From NCBI GenBank assembly GCA_963920765.1, contig OY987252.1, positions 4,139,966 through 4,203,965 of the forward strand: 64,000 bases of DNA. Reading direction: 5' to 3'. The notes beneath the pieces were generated by a model. It saw only the letters and a program-made list of their open reading frames with translations. It made no database searches and was not told the origin of the DNA. This document shows positions 1 through 12,300 of this stretch, piece by piece (within the stretch, counting starts at the first letter, position 1; each line of letters begins with the position of its first letter). This stretch comes from Ulota crispa (taxonomy: Eukaryota > Streptophyta > Bryopsida > Orthotrichales > Orthotrichaceae). The position numbers and the translations under genes were made by a program.

Positions 1-360
1 TCCCTCCAATATCCTTTCAAATAATTTTTTACACTTTTTGTCATATTCTTTTTGTTTCCATGTTTCCACCCCACATTCACACCTTTATTTTGTAACACTT
101 TCTTACATGGACAATTAGGCATAATGTGATGTAAATTCTACAAGTTCATTACCGAATCCCTTGATGAAGTTATAAAACATCCATTCAAGTGATTTGCACG
201 ACATTATTTGAAATGAAAACCTATCAATACAAGCCAAAATTAAAAATATTAATAAATTTTCTAATATCACATCATTTAATAAAAATACAAAATATTAAAA
301 ATTTACAAATAAATAATGGAATACTATGCAAAAAAAAAAGCTATATGTAGATCCTTGTCT
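1..360. other. No recognisable feature
   Basis: AT-rich sequence with no domain I can recognise. It lies downstream (minus-strand sense) of the last recognisable block of the transposase remnant at 361-3782, so it may hold that gene's 3' end or its element's terminus. I found no terminal inverted repeat here. Confidence 0.4.
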
Positions 361-2704
361 TCAATTGGAGGTCATCAAAGCACGATGCAATAAATTAATG
401 GCCCTTTGTGGTGGATATAATAAATCCAAATCAAGTTGCTTTTGCTTATACAAAGAAATATAAGATTTTCTTACATGATAAGTTGCATATGTCAATTTGG
501 TTTCTTTCATGTTTGTTTTAATGTTCACATAGCTTGACACCTTCCTTTCATGTTGAAAACACCAAAAAACATCATGTGACCCATGCGTTAAAACATCATC
601 AAGTAGTTCACCATTTCCTACAAAAAAGAACAACAACCACCTAAATCATTAAAATCAATTTAATAAATTTTATAGATTTTTATCTTATGAAACATCCAAT
701 CAAAATCATGTAAAGATAATAAGAATTGTACTTGCAACATGTTCCAAACTAGAACCATTTGGTCTGTACTTTTTTTCCCACTTAACTTGGTATGTAGAGA
801 AATATTTCCTTACAATAATTGTTGACTCAATAGTCCATCCATGACTTCAAGTGTAGCTAAAAAATAATTGAGAAACTTCAATCAAAATAAGACTTAAAAT
901 ATAAAGTTTGACCATCTTTTGATAATCCATTTGGTCTAGCACATAAGGTAAGCACCATTGTATAAAAAGAATAAACTCCTCCGCTTTCCAATATGCAAAT
1001 CTATTTGTAATACCATTTGGCCATCTGGCATCCAAATCTCTTGGTCTGTGACTACTATTTTCCACCAAAGCTTCTTCAAGAAGAGTAGTTCTAGAAGAAC
1101 AATCCTCTTTTAGTTTCAAAACATGTTTTTTGAATATGCATAGAGGTAAAATATGCATCATGTCATAAACTAAATCCAAGGATAGATTAGAACCGTATAA
1201 ATAGTACAAACGCCATAGTTTTGAAACACAGATAACACAAAGTTGTCTTGGATCCACCATTTGCAATTTATGTACCTAAAATTCACAATTATTAATTAAT
1301 AAATCCAACCAAAAAACAATAACAATAAAAATATATATTGTGAAAATAAAATTAAGCATTAATATATTTTTAAACTTCAAATATCAGAAAAAAATCACAT
1401 ACCTCAAAGATTAAATCTTTGATAGTGCGCAAGGGTGGTGGATAACATGTTTGTCTCTTATTATCAAGATAAACTACATGCTTTCCATATAAACATTCTA
1501 CCATTACATCTCTCCTGCAAGCATTGTAACCTTTGTCTTTCAACCCTCCCATTTTTGTTTGGGCTAGATGATCTCCAATCCAAAGCATTAACATTCCTTA
1601 TAATTTCACTTTTTCATCTTCTTCAACTGGTAGCTCCAAAGAAATGAAGTGAGAAAGATAATTGTATTTTACCACAAAACCTTCAATGAAAATTGACTCT
1701 AAATCTTGAATCAACGGCTCCAAGAATACTATTAGAATATTATTTTCATTATCTTTAATGATTTGTTTCGATGACGCAGGTATAAAAATTAATGTAATAG
1801 GTTCCAGATCATTATTTTTTCCTCCATTCAATACCTCCATTTCAACTGCCCAAGTGTCTTTAAACTTGGTAGTTGCCGTTAAAAATCCATCCCAATGCCC
1901 TGCTAATGCAAAATTTCTTGGATTTCCCTCAACACATCAACAACACACACACACAAAGTTAATAACAAAATTGTAATAAAAAAGGATATCCAAATAAAGT
2001 ATTAAAAAACTAAAAAAAAATTACTTACTTGAACATAAGACTTTTTGGAAATGATAGTTGTAGAACATGTGGGACAATCAAACATATAATCTTGAGTAGC
2101 TTCATTCTAACCCTTTAATAGTTCTTCACATGATGTTGGAAATGCACAAAACACCTCTCTACAATTTATATTACCACACTTCACCAAAATCTCCCATTGT
2201 TGGTGTGGATCCCAAAATGCTTGATAATCTTTAAATTTTGAACCATCCCATATTCTGGAACTAGAAGAAACCAAGTCACTAGAACTCACACCCTGCCATT
2301 CACTTTTATTTCTCCAATGCTCTAGAATTTCATGGCACTTTGTTCTACTATTGCAAAGTTGCTCTAAATCCCTTGCTATTGGTAATAATAAAAAGGACGA
2401 ATGTCTTTTTGTAAAGCATGACAAACATAATAGTTTTCCCCACACTCTTTGCAGTTTCTCCATAATTTTGGACCATTCTCACATTTGCACTTCACTACAA
2501 GAAGTCCTTCATAAATATCTTCATTGCTAGGAGTCAATAATCCTAGTGCATGCGGTGAATCAATACTTCTAGTACAAAGCCTTTACCGAATAGGTTTTGA
2601 CATCCCATGTTTTTCATAATCCATTAATAATTGATCATAGGAAGTTGGAATGTTCATATTTTCTCCGCTTGTTTTTGCCAAATTTTCAAATTTTCATAAA
2701 ACAA

Positions 2705-2975
2705 ACTTTTGAATGCCATATTCATTAAATTGGGAAAATGTGGTTCCCAAATTGAACCTCACCTTTAACCAAAAATGTTACATTAAACCAGATTCAAAGG
2801 TATTAGATTTTGCCTTAGCTACTAAGATTTTTTCCCTCGCAAATTCCTCCTCTTAGGTGAGGGCATGTGCACAAAAAAAAACGTTGCTTAAATCTAAAGC
2901 TGGGTTTAAGGCAATCACTTTAAACCTTTAGAAGTTCCAAATTCAAACATAGTTCCCAAATTAACAAATATGACA
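2705..2975. mobile_element. MITE with ATTAAATTGGGAAAA-type ends
   Basis: Its left end CATATTCATTAAATTGGGAA is matched in inverted orientation at the right end near 2950-2972 (AATTAACAAATATGAC). The interior is homologous to the element at 33781-34032, sharing the stretch around AAGATTTTTTCCCTC and the 'gagggca.gtg' segment followed by an A-run. It lies between coding blocks of the transposase remnant, either in a former intron or as an insertion. There is no coding capacity. Confidence 0.6.
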
Positions 2976-3427
2976 TTTTAGTCTTTTTGTATCTACATTA
3001 GTTAATCAAATCCAGTAATCAAAATAATGACCATTTTTAATTTAATCCAATATAATTAGCTAGAGGTTTAAAAATTCAAATCCAATATATCTACATCAAC
3101 AAATTTAATATAATTTTTTTATAAAAACATTACAAACTTCATATGAAAATTCAAAATCTTGTTACCTGCATGTGTAAAGAGTTTACCAATACTTGTAAAA
3201 TGAAAAGAAGTAGTAGGTTTTTTGAGAAAATACTCTTTTTATAATCTTCTTTTGAAGAGCAAGTGGAAGCTTATCAAAATCCATATCAAATTGAAGTAAT
3301 AATATTTGAGTTTTTATAGCAAATTCCAAAGTAGCATCAGTAGTGGCAGGTGTTGGAATCTCTCCATATACAAACTCTGTATCATAAGGCTCTTCATGTG
3401 AATTGTTGTCTTCAAAATCAGGTTCCA

Positions 3428-3580
3428 CACTAGAAGAAATCTTGCAATATACTACTGGTTCACGACCACTACAAATGTCCTAAACAACTCAATTTGATTG
3501 TAATTTAGTCATTGTATAGTTGTTTAGGACATTTGCAATTGTCATGAACCAGTTGTTTAGAACAAGTTTTTTTTCTAGTG
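3428..3580. mobile_element. 153-bp CACTA MITE, target duplication CCA
   Basis: The ends are CACTAGAAGAAA and, inverted, CACTAGAAAAAAAAC. Both flanks carry CCA (3425-3427 and 3581-3583), the 3-bp duplication expected of CACTA transposons. Most of the element is one inverted repeat containing AAATGTCCTAAACAACT on both arms. It interrupts the N-terminal reading frame of the transposase remnant: removing the element plus one CCA joins the minus-strand frames on both sides without a shift (...EEEMV then EPDFEDNN...). The insertion is therefore younger than that coding sequence. Confidence 0.88.
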
Positions 3581-3980
3581 CCACCATCTCTTCTTCCCAT
3601 GCCTCATGTATTGCTACATCATCAGCAACCAATTCCTCATGTACCATTGAATCATTAGCAACCAATTTATCACTTCTTACTTCTTCTAAGTAATTTGAAT
3701 CATCTCTTGCCTCTCGTAACTTTTTATGTTTATAACAAGTTGATTTAGACACTTCTTTTCTCCACAAGTAGGAGAGAAGCAACGATATTTCCTCTTTGTT
3801 ATGCCTATAGACTCTATCTGTATTATAAACAAAAAAATATAAAGTTAAATCTCCAAAATCTATTATCTATGAATCTAAAATCAAATTTAATCAATTGTTC
3901 TATGGTTTAGCAAACAAGATTCATAATCTTCAATACATCATATGATTTAATAGGCATATAAACATTGATATTAAATAAAG

Positions 3981-4387
3981 GGACAGACTAGGGAGACACT
4001 CCCCAGTTGCTAGGGATACACCCCCTATAGCCCAAACTATTAAATTTGAGATTATTATTACGTCAAAATAAGAAATAAAATCAAAAGAATATTTTAGTGC
4101 ACATCTCCATCTACAAGCATTGCAAACACATAACAAATATGTCTCATTTGCGACATGGTCAAGAGTTAAAACAAGTTATTCCTTTCCTTTGTAAGTTTAA
4201 CTCTTGACCATGTCACAAATGAGACATATTTGTTATATGTTTGCAATGCTTGTTGATGCAAATGTGCACTAAAATACAGGTTTGATTTTATTTCTTATTG
4301 TGACATAACAATAATCTCACATTTAATAGGTTGGACTATTGGGAATGTCTCCCTAGCAATTGGAAAGTGTCTCCCTAGTCCATTTCC
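3981..4387. mobile_element. 407-bp foldback MITE with AAATAAAG duplication
   Basis: Nearly the whole element is an inverted repeat: the arm containing GACTAGGGAGACACT is mirrored at the right end, and the segment around CTCTTGACCATGTC pairs across a short centre near 4180. AAATAAAG occurs directly outside both ends (3973-3980 and 4388-4395), an 8-bp duplication (8 of 9 bases if 9 bp). That length suggests the hAT or Mutator superfamily. Non-coding. Confidence 0.72.
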
Positions 4388-4618
4388 AAATAAAGCTCTA
4401 TTTACTCAATTAATTTGTCATTAATACTATTACAATTTGTGCAGTATTAGCCAACAATCCTCATGTTAACATCACTTGAAGTATAGCATGAGTGTCCTTA
4501 TTTGGGACAAATAGGCATAAGCTCATGTATTTTTTATTTTCATGAAAAATACAAAGCACAAAAATTATGTATTGGTAAACTCATCTTGCACATCTCTCCC
4601 CTCCCTATTGTCAGATTC

Positions 4619-4790
4619 TACTACATATCTGCATTTAGGTTGCTCCATAATAATTTCTCAACATTTCCCACTATGTAAATATTTACCAAATCTATAATAT
4701 CTTTGGTCAATAATTACTATGATAAACAATGGGTCAAGCGCGCAAACATGGATTGGGCGTAGCAACAAGCGCCTACTAATGGAAAACCCA
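4619..4790 (+). repeat. Left terminal region of the large CACTA element
   Basis: Collinear with 33011-33160: both hold GCATTTAGGTTGC, TTTCTCAA.ATTTC, GTCAATAATTA.TATGATAAACAA and GTAGCAACAAG.GCC in the same order and spacing. This is the left half of the miniature derivative. Confidence 0.75.
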
Positions 4791-7700
4791 AGAAAAACCA
4801 ATAGAAGCACAACAACTTTCTGTTGTTTTGATTAGTGGAATTTGAGAGCACACTACTTTCACTAATTTTTGTAGTAGTTGAAGCAGACAATTTTCATGCT
4901 TTGTTGGTTCAAACACTGGAAATGCCTTGAACATTTATGGCAGTGTATATACATAAGATTCTCTAGGTTGCTCTCTTTGCCATGCAAAGTGGTGCCACAA
5001 CCCCATTGTGTTCGTCCTTAAAATTTGGAGCTGGAAATTCTAGTTTTGAGTACAATAAAAAGTCTTTTCAAAGAAAGATCTGGCACCATAACACTGAAAA
5101 TGCCTGAAATTTTCCATTATTTAGGGAATGGTACATAATAATTTCTAAAGCATTTCACCTACTTCACAATTTTCCCTCTTGCCCCATAACACCTACTGTG
5201 CTCTTGACATCTAAACCTAACTTTGTTTATATACAAGAATACAGGAGCAGCCGCTTCTTACTATTTTGTGATGCAATGATGCCGCCATTTCTGCAAGTTC
5301 AAGTACTCAAATGAGGTTTTAATGCCACCTGGATAATAGAAAACAATTCAACATTAATTCACCTTCTCATGCATACTTAAATGACTAGATACACTACGTT
5401 ATTCTTTCAAATGGGAAAAAGATTAAATTATTCAACTTTTGCATTCACCAATTCACAATGATTTTTGGGGTATCTTTGTGAAATTATGTTAATTTAGTCT
5501 GCATTGGCAATGAACAATGAAACACAGCCCATAAGTTACCAAAAAGGTCACTCACTTAAAACAACATCTTCCTATAAATACTAAAGTCAATGTTTTCAAA
5601 ATGCAATTGACACTATTTCCCTCCACATCATTGTACAACTCGTATGGAAAAAACAAAATTCCTTGCAGACATTATTGCACTATTATTGTTGACATTAACA
5701 ATTGCACCGTCTACAAAAATATTGACGCAAGCAATATTGTACGGAATAGTACAGAGGAACAACAACAACCACAATTCATGGGTGCAGGGATATGGTTTCA
5801 CGGTTCTTATAGGAGTACTAAGGTTCAGGGTCCTGAACAAGACACTCTAGTATTTAGAGATACGTAGCGCCAAATGTAGTGCATTTAATCCATTTCTCCC
5901 GACAAATACTTGTACATCGGTTTGCATATTACATTGGAGTAGGAAAGACTTCAACAATGTCTTGTACAAGATGTCATTCTTCCCTCTCTAATGAATTGTA
6001 CAGAGTAGGCAAACAAAGACCAGGACATACAACAAGCTGAAATTGAGGTTCACATTGTACCCTCCACAGTCTATTTGTTGCCATCCTTGAGAAAATCCCC
6101 CATTCCTTGTCAATACATCCAGCCAACTAGCAAAGAGGGTGCCATTTTCCACTCACGCATACAATGTGGACGATATTAACACCTCATTGCGCCACTCATG
6201 CCTTACGCATGAATACTTCTCCAAAACTCCCCTAGCCCAAACTGTCATTCTTGTCCGTTTCTGCAAACACAGAAAATGAGCCCCAGAAGAAACAGCAGTT
6301 CCTAAAGTAGCAACATTTAAGCACCAAGCACTGCAGGAATTACAAGCACAGATAGTTGGGCCCAACTATGAAAGGAAATCCCTCTCATTACCTCATACAC
6401 CTTTGATCTCTCCAAATTCCATGTCCTCTCAAATCACAAGACGCAATTTGGTCCACTAGATACTTGATTCCTGAAAAATCAAAAATGTCATAGACAGAAT
6501 TATGGATGCATGAGATTATAATTAAGCAATACTATAATAATGTGCAATTTCTATCACGCCCACTTTGTTGCATAGAACTTTCATGTAAATCACATAGGAC
6601 CCTCTCAAATACATGACACAGTGACTGTTACCTACACCCACAATCAAATGACGTTTGTTACCATTACTCACTACCTAACAAGAACTTTGCATTAGGTACT
6701 CTTTCATTGGTCTCTTAAGCACTGCCCATTCATTTTGAATGTAATGACCACTCCCTTTCAAAGCACAGTTTTGATAGTTGTACACATACTTCACTCCATG
6801 ATTGAAGTTGCTTAATGTCCATTGAACCTTAACCCATAATAATTGGTTCACTCAAAAAATTACTAAATTTGTACACCACCAAAAGTACTCTCATCAACAG
6901 TTTCCAAAATGAATGCCAACTAATGACTCTGCTCACGCAACAAACTATCCTACTAGTGTTTCCCTTCTACATCAGCTCAGTCGCACTGAAAATGCAACAA
7001 GTCATACAGAAATGCCACATAAGCATTAATAGCTTGGTTCACTCCTACACGTAGCATTCAAAAAACACACATACACAGACTTCCCATTACCACCTCTTTC
7101 TTTATCAGTTACAGCATAACTTTGTCTGTCCCCTACAAGATCCCATAGCGGTTAATGAGAACCATTGTTAACATGCCATTTTTGTTCCTAAGTGAGCATA
7201 GACATCCTTTCAAAATCTAGTTGTCAAAATGCGTTATTTATTAAATTGGGAAAAAGTGATATTTTGGGACTTTTGGATTTTATGTTTTTTGAAGAGTATT
7301 CATTGAATACTCTTCAAAAAACATATAATCCAAAAGTCCCAAAATATCACTTTTTCCCAATGTAATGAATAACGGGTTTCAATCACTAATCAGCGAGAGC
7401 AACAACAACATCTTCCAACCTCCTTTGCTGTTTTGCAACATAATCTAGCCATGTCCAAGACATTGTTACTGCCGGCATCATTTCACTTTCTCATTACATT
7501 ATTTCCCATGAGGGTTATGTTTTTTGATAATGGATATTTCACAACGTTAATGCCTTGAATTACCAGTGACTCATTGATCTTCTTATACCGTATAGTAGTA
7601 GTGCATGTAGATAACAATGATGGATAAGAGTGACTACTTCTCATTAATTTCCGCATTGCTAATTTAAATATGACATGATCACAAATACCATTGCTTTTGA

Positions 7701-9360
7701 AGCTCATCTGCTTTCCCATACTCTCATGACATCATGTTCCAAAACTCCAAATTCCTTGACGCAAGAAAATACATCACCATTGTTTTTTGCAGTGTTTTGT
7801 CAGCAACCGCCCAATTCTTGCCCAGATCTGCTCCAAAAGAGGCAAACAACAACAAAAAGCATCAGAATCCACATTCCATCAATATGTCACATTAAAGTAT
7901 GCATGCATTTCTCATAAACTAACATACAAACATGATTAGCTTTCAATGCAATAGTGCCATCTTACCGAGTTTGATAACTCCAATATACGCAAATGTCTGT
8001 AATTGCATTATCATAACGACCACAAGTTCTCACTGGACGGACAGCCTCTCCTTCATCATACAAGTTGTATTAGGCAATACCTTATTCCGCATAACTTCTT
8101 GATTGATACAGCATCACCCTTTGTAACCAAATCCTTAATGAGAACATCATCACTATATTCTTTTTCAAATTTAATGGAGTGCTACAAAAATAGCCTTCAC
8201 TTTTGCATCACAATATCAAATGCCAGAATCCTCTAAACTAGTATGTCACGTACACTAATCATTCTCATGGAAACTAGTAAGTCTCTAGCAATTCTAGATA
8301 TGGTGAACCAGCTTCTGCAAAACTCATTTAGCAATGTCAATATTTACTTACCACGCAAATTTAAGCACTTCAGTCAAGATTGAGATTGCTCGTCAACATG
8401 AGCTTAAAGCAACACACATCATGAGAGGCCCCTTCCCGCTTGCTCCTTCTAACTGTCGACACTCATATCAACACTCCACCTCGTCATCTCACCATACTGC
8501 TTTGGTACTGCATTGCTTTACTCAGAATTTGATGTCATGTTCTTACACTACTGTCTACACATTCATGTCCCCCACATCATAGACCGCCAAGATGACTACG
8601 GCTTCAATAAAGTACAATCTTGCCTTTGTAAGTCACCGAACCATCAGTCTTTAAAACCTTTGCCTCCCCTTGGCAGCCACCCTTACATACTAGTCAGTTC
8701 TTAGAAATGCCAATATGAAGATTTGTAATAAGTTCAAATTCCACATCAACTCTTTATTTTTAAATGCAGTCCCTGTTCATAGCCCCTCATAATTGATTAT
8801 TGACATACGTAAAATAATATTTACCTAGCAGTTTCAATATGACAATCATGTTTGCAGAATAGAGGTGATAACCCAATGGAATCATACATTGCACTCACAC
8901 TCCACAACAACAAAATACAAATCACACTCACACAACATGATTATTTGCAAACTACAAACCTCAAATTCACAGACATCTTCCGATATCCTTTTTATCTTAC
9001 TCCATATTTACAATCAACATCTGCTACATTTCTTGTTCATGATTTCATGCAAGATTATACTGTATAGCATTTCATATTCAATATTACAAAAATTGACACA
9101 CATGTGTATATATCATAGTACCTGTTGCTAAACGCTACAATACTGCTTCTCTAGAGTAGGTGGTACCACACATACTGCATCAACTACACTTCTGCTACAC
9201 TGCACTCCTTCACCAACGCCCCTTTTCAGCAAAGCATAGTACCTTTGTCATTCCCACCTAATGATCTCCATACAAGAAAAATAAGGTTACTAACATGAAA
9301 CTACTGCGTATCATTGCAAAAATTAAAAATCCAATAAGGCTTTCACTTGCTATTCTTCTT
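4791..9360. other. Left subterminal region, no convincing gene
   Basis: About 4.5 kb between the left end and the 3' end of the TNP2 remnant. The plus strand is visibly poor in G and rich in A, C and T. Short reading frames here (for example 5601-5867, 8334-8582 and 8865-9131) are low-complexity Ser/His/Thr/Leu-rich sequence expected of C-rich DNA, with no domain. Long non-coding subterminal regions are normal for CACTA elements. One short foldback element (7232-7374) is inserted. Confidence 0.5.
7232..7374. mobile_element. 143-bp near-perfect palindromic MITE
   Basis: The arm starting CGTTATTTATTAAATTGGG runs through AAGTGATATTTTGGGAC to GAAGAGTATTC and is mirrored almost base for base to 7374. 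A second copy of the same palindrome lies at 41090-41230. The outer motif (ATTAAATTGGGAAAAA) is shared with the longer MITEs at 2705, 33781 and probably 21225 and 26386, so these form one superfamily of ends. Confidence 0.75.
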
Positions 9361-12300
9361 GGGAATAGTCTTAATCCTCCTCAAAGGATTCTCCAATGTC
9401 TTGATCATACATCGCAATTTCCTCTTCAGTTGCTTCTACGAGCACTTCATTGATACTGATGTGTCAAGCGATTTGAATGGGCGATGTCTAAAATTCCTCA
9501 CCTACAAGCGGTGCACATAGTCCTGCAAACTCTGCATTCTCTCCCATTCTAAACATCTCGGGCTCCTTTTTGCAGTCATTTGCACTATCAACTCTGCGCC
9601 CTTGGACCTCATTACGTAGGACTACTTTCCAACTGGGCTCCTCTACAATGTCTAAAAAGAAAACTTGATCATAATGCACAGGGAATGCAAATGATTTGTA
9701 GCCAATGGTACACAAGAGTTGAAGTTGGCCAAGGTGAATCCCAAGTTGTCTTTCTTCACAATTGCATTTTTGCCTCTATAATTTGCCTTCACCCAATCAC
9801 ATACTAGCAATAGAGTACAATGTCTTCCATAGTTCAACTCAACTATCTCCAATATCTGACCTATGTACTCAAGGGATGTATTCACTAGATTTGAATTGCG
9901 TTTGCCAGATTGGCAAGGTCTTCAAAAAAAATAACCAACCGGAATCACATGTCTTAGTAATATTTTCCTCAGCACATTTCACTCTATAATGGTATCCATA
10001 AGCATACATACTTTGGAATTTTTGTGCAACTAAAGATGGTGCTGCTGAGGAGTCAACAACATTATTGAGAACTAGTACTCCATTGCTTTGAGCATTTCAA
10101 ACCTCTCTTGTAATCCACTCCAAGAAGGGTGGAATTTCCTCCATATCACTAGGGTACGACATCCACCTATGCCCAACTCTACGCGAATGTGCACTTCAAA
10201 ATTGCGCTCTTGCAATAGTTTTGCTCTGCCAAAGCTCCCCGTATGTGCTTCACCATAATCCCAACCAACCCTTATAAATTAAAGTCATGTCTTCAATATA
10301 TAAATAGTGAAAACAATAAGTGCAACTAACATTCAGATAAGAACAATGTACACATATACATTCAATCTCAAATTGGCCGCTATTAACGTCATAAATTTCT
10401 TAGTTTTTGATTATTATTCTTTGTCACTCAAACATTCTATTCTGCAAGTAGTATTGCTATATTTGTTTTACTGCTGTCTTTCTATAGCAATACTGACAAC
10501 CAAAACCGGTAGTATCAAACACATACTCACCTCCAATAAGGCTCTAGATGAGCGGCATTATCCAAAACAAATTTGTGCATTGCATTACGTAACTCCACTG
10601 ATAAAGTCCTCTTTTTCTCCTTCCCCTCCACAATCTTGTCCAACATTACTTGGTCCTCTTTGTCATCCCACATTCTCCTAGAAGTAATGTTGTGATCAGA
10701 TATATACTCAGTAATAAACCCCAGTGCCTCTTCAGTTTGGTAGCCACAAGCAATGCTTCCTTCAAGTTTAGCCAAATTTTTAACAAATCCCTTTAACGTC
10801 TTGAAATAGCGCTTGTAAGGATACATCCATCTGGTGTGGATGGGCCCTAGCAAGAAAAGCTCTTCCACTAGATGGTTTGGCAAGTGAGACATAATATTGA
10901 AAAAGGAAAGGGGCATTACCTTCTCTAACAAACACATGGTCTCTGCACATTCTTCCATTAGCTGCTCTTTACTATCATGATTGACAGTTTTAGCACAGAT
11001 TTTCCAAAACACTCTACTCAATAGAATTATTGCTTGAGCTAGAGATTTGTTAGTAGTTTGAAAACACAAGGGCAAAATTTGGTGTAGAAGAACATGAAAA
11101 TCATATGATTTTAGACCACTTAACTTCCCTTTGCTGATTTTAGAATGTAAAGCACTGGCATAATGAGTTGGAGTAGGCAAGGACTTCAATACAGATAAAA
11201 CCTTCTCATTAACCTCTTGAGATAACACATACGGTGCATTTGGCATATAATGCTTGTAAAGATGACCAGAAACTCTTTGCAAATGAAGATTAGGTCGAAT
11301 TTGTCTTGCCTGCATATTTGCCCTAACTGCAGGTGAATCTTTCTCCCCGAATGTTGTCTTCAAAATGATTTTGCAAAAATTCTTCTTACAATGCATGGGA
11401 TCAAGACCATGACGCACAAGTAACTTCTGCAACAATGTATACAACAAATTCATGAATAAAAATACTTACACTCATAATGATAGGTGATATTCTGTTTGAA
11501 AGACAAAATACATTAAGAAAAATTTCAATAACCACAACTGTTTCAGCATAAATAATTTTTTTTAGATGCCACTAACTACCTCAAAAATGGGCTCTGCAAT
11601 ACACGGTAAAATGTACACCAAAAACAATGTTTGCTGCATTTCTTGGGTTCACTATGCTTTCTTCTAAAACAATTCATTAAATTTTTTTAAACATTTCATC
11701 CACATTGTCATAGTTATCACCACGTACTCAATTACACAGACAACTCATACACTTTCACACTTAGGCAACAAAAAATTACCAATAATAGTAGGTTCTGCAT
11801 TTGCTAATAATTACTAAATTCTAGCGCATTGCAGGACAAAAATTTACAAGCTGCATTAAAGCTACCAAATCAAAATCAAAACTTCTCTTATTAGCATTAC
11901 AAAGAAACTAAGTTAGAAAGCGCATGATGCAATCTAGCGTAAATCTTCAATAAGATTCAAAGCCCTGATTATAAATCCGGCCAAACCGCCATCACTGTCA
12001 TATAGGTAGAAAAAAAGCACTTTCAAATCAAATTTGTTTCTCATAGCTTCCTGAGGATAAACTATTCTTTTGTCCACTTTTGGTCCAATAGCAAAATATG
12101 CCTTTGCTCACACAATTCTATCAATTATTTTTATTTTTTTCCATTTTATTCATGAGTTATCAATTATCATAATTTTTGAATTAAAGAACTCATTATGACT
12201 CTAAGTTTGTCCTCAACCATTTCCCTAAACATTAAACATGAAAATGTGAAAACATAAAATATGTTCACCAATTTAATAATAATCCAAGTAGTAATGTTGC

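Larger units (their letters stand above)
361..3782 (-). pseudogene. Decayed EnSpm/CACTA-type transposase, multi-exon
   Basis: Remnant of a DDE transposase of the EnSpm/CACTA superfamily, a different lineage from the TNP2 copy at 9.4-14.7 kb. Blocks in order on the minus strand are: an acidic N-terminal segment (3782-3183); ENLKIWQKQAEK, then SYDQLLMDYEKHGMSKP (2690-2590); a cysteine cluster KCKCENGPKLWRNCKECG (about 2500-2440); LLLPIARDLEQL (about 2390) and IWDGSKFKDY (about 2250); FDCPTCSTT (about 2070) followed by a GTAAGT donor; an exon with HWDGFL, the conserved DG block (about 1890); FLEPLIQDLESIF (about 1710); GDHLAQTKMGG with CRRD (about 1560-1500); FAYWKAEEF (about 1000); and HDVFWCFQHERKVSSYVNI (about 560). 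These follow the order of CACTA-type transposases. It is inactive: there is a frameshift near 2405, another near 2650, a stop after SKPIR, and two MITE insertions. Assignment to the superfamily is firm and the sublineage is inferred. Confidence 0.75.

Noticed and set aside
2490..2520. CACTACAAGAAG as a CACTA transposon terminus
   Set aside because: It lies within the coding block KCKCENG/EGLLVVKCK of the transposase remnant and has no matching inverted end nearby.
5601..9131. Several plus-strand frames of 60-90 codons rich in Ser, His, Thr and Leu
   Set aside because: Composition follows the C-rich, G-poor strand; no domain, no consistent splice sites, and they sit in the non-coding flank of the CACTA element.
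9580..9807. Plus-strand frame overlapping the DUF4216 region
   Set aside because: The minus strand carries the recognisable protein (EYIGQILEIVELNYG, DQVFFLD); this is its shadow.
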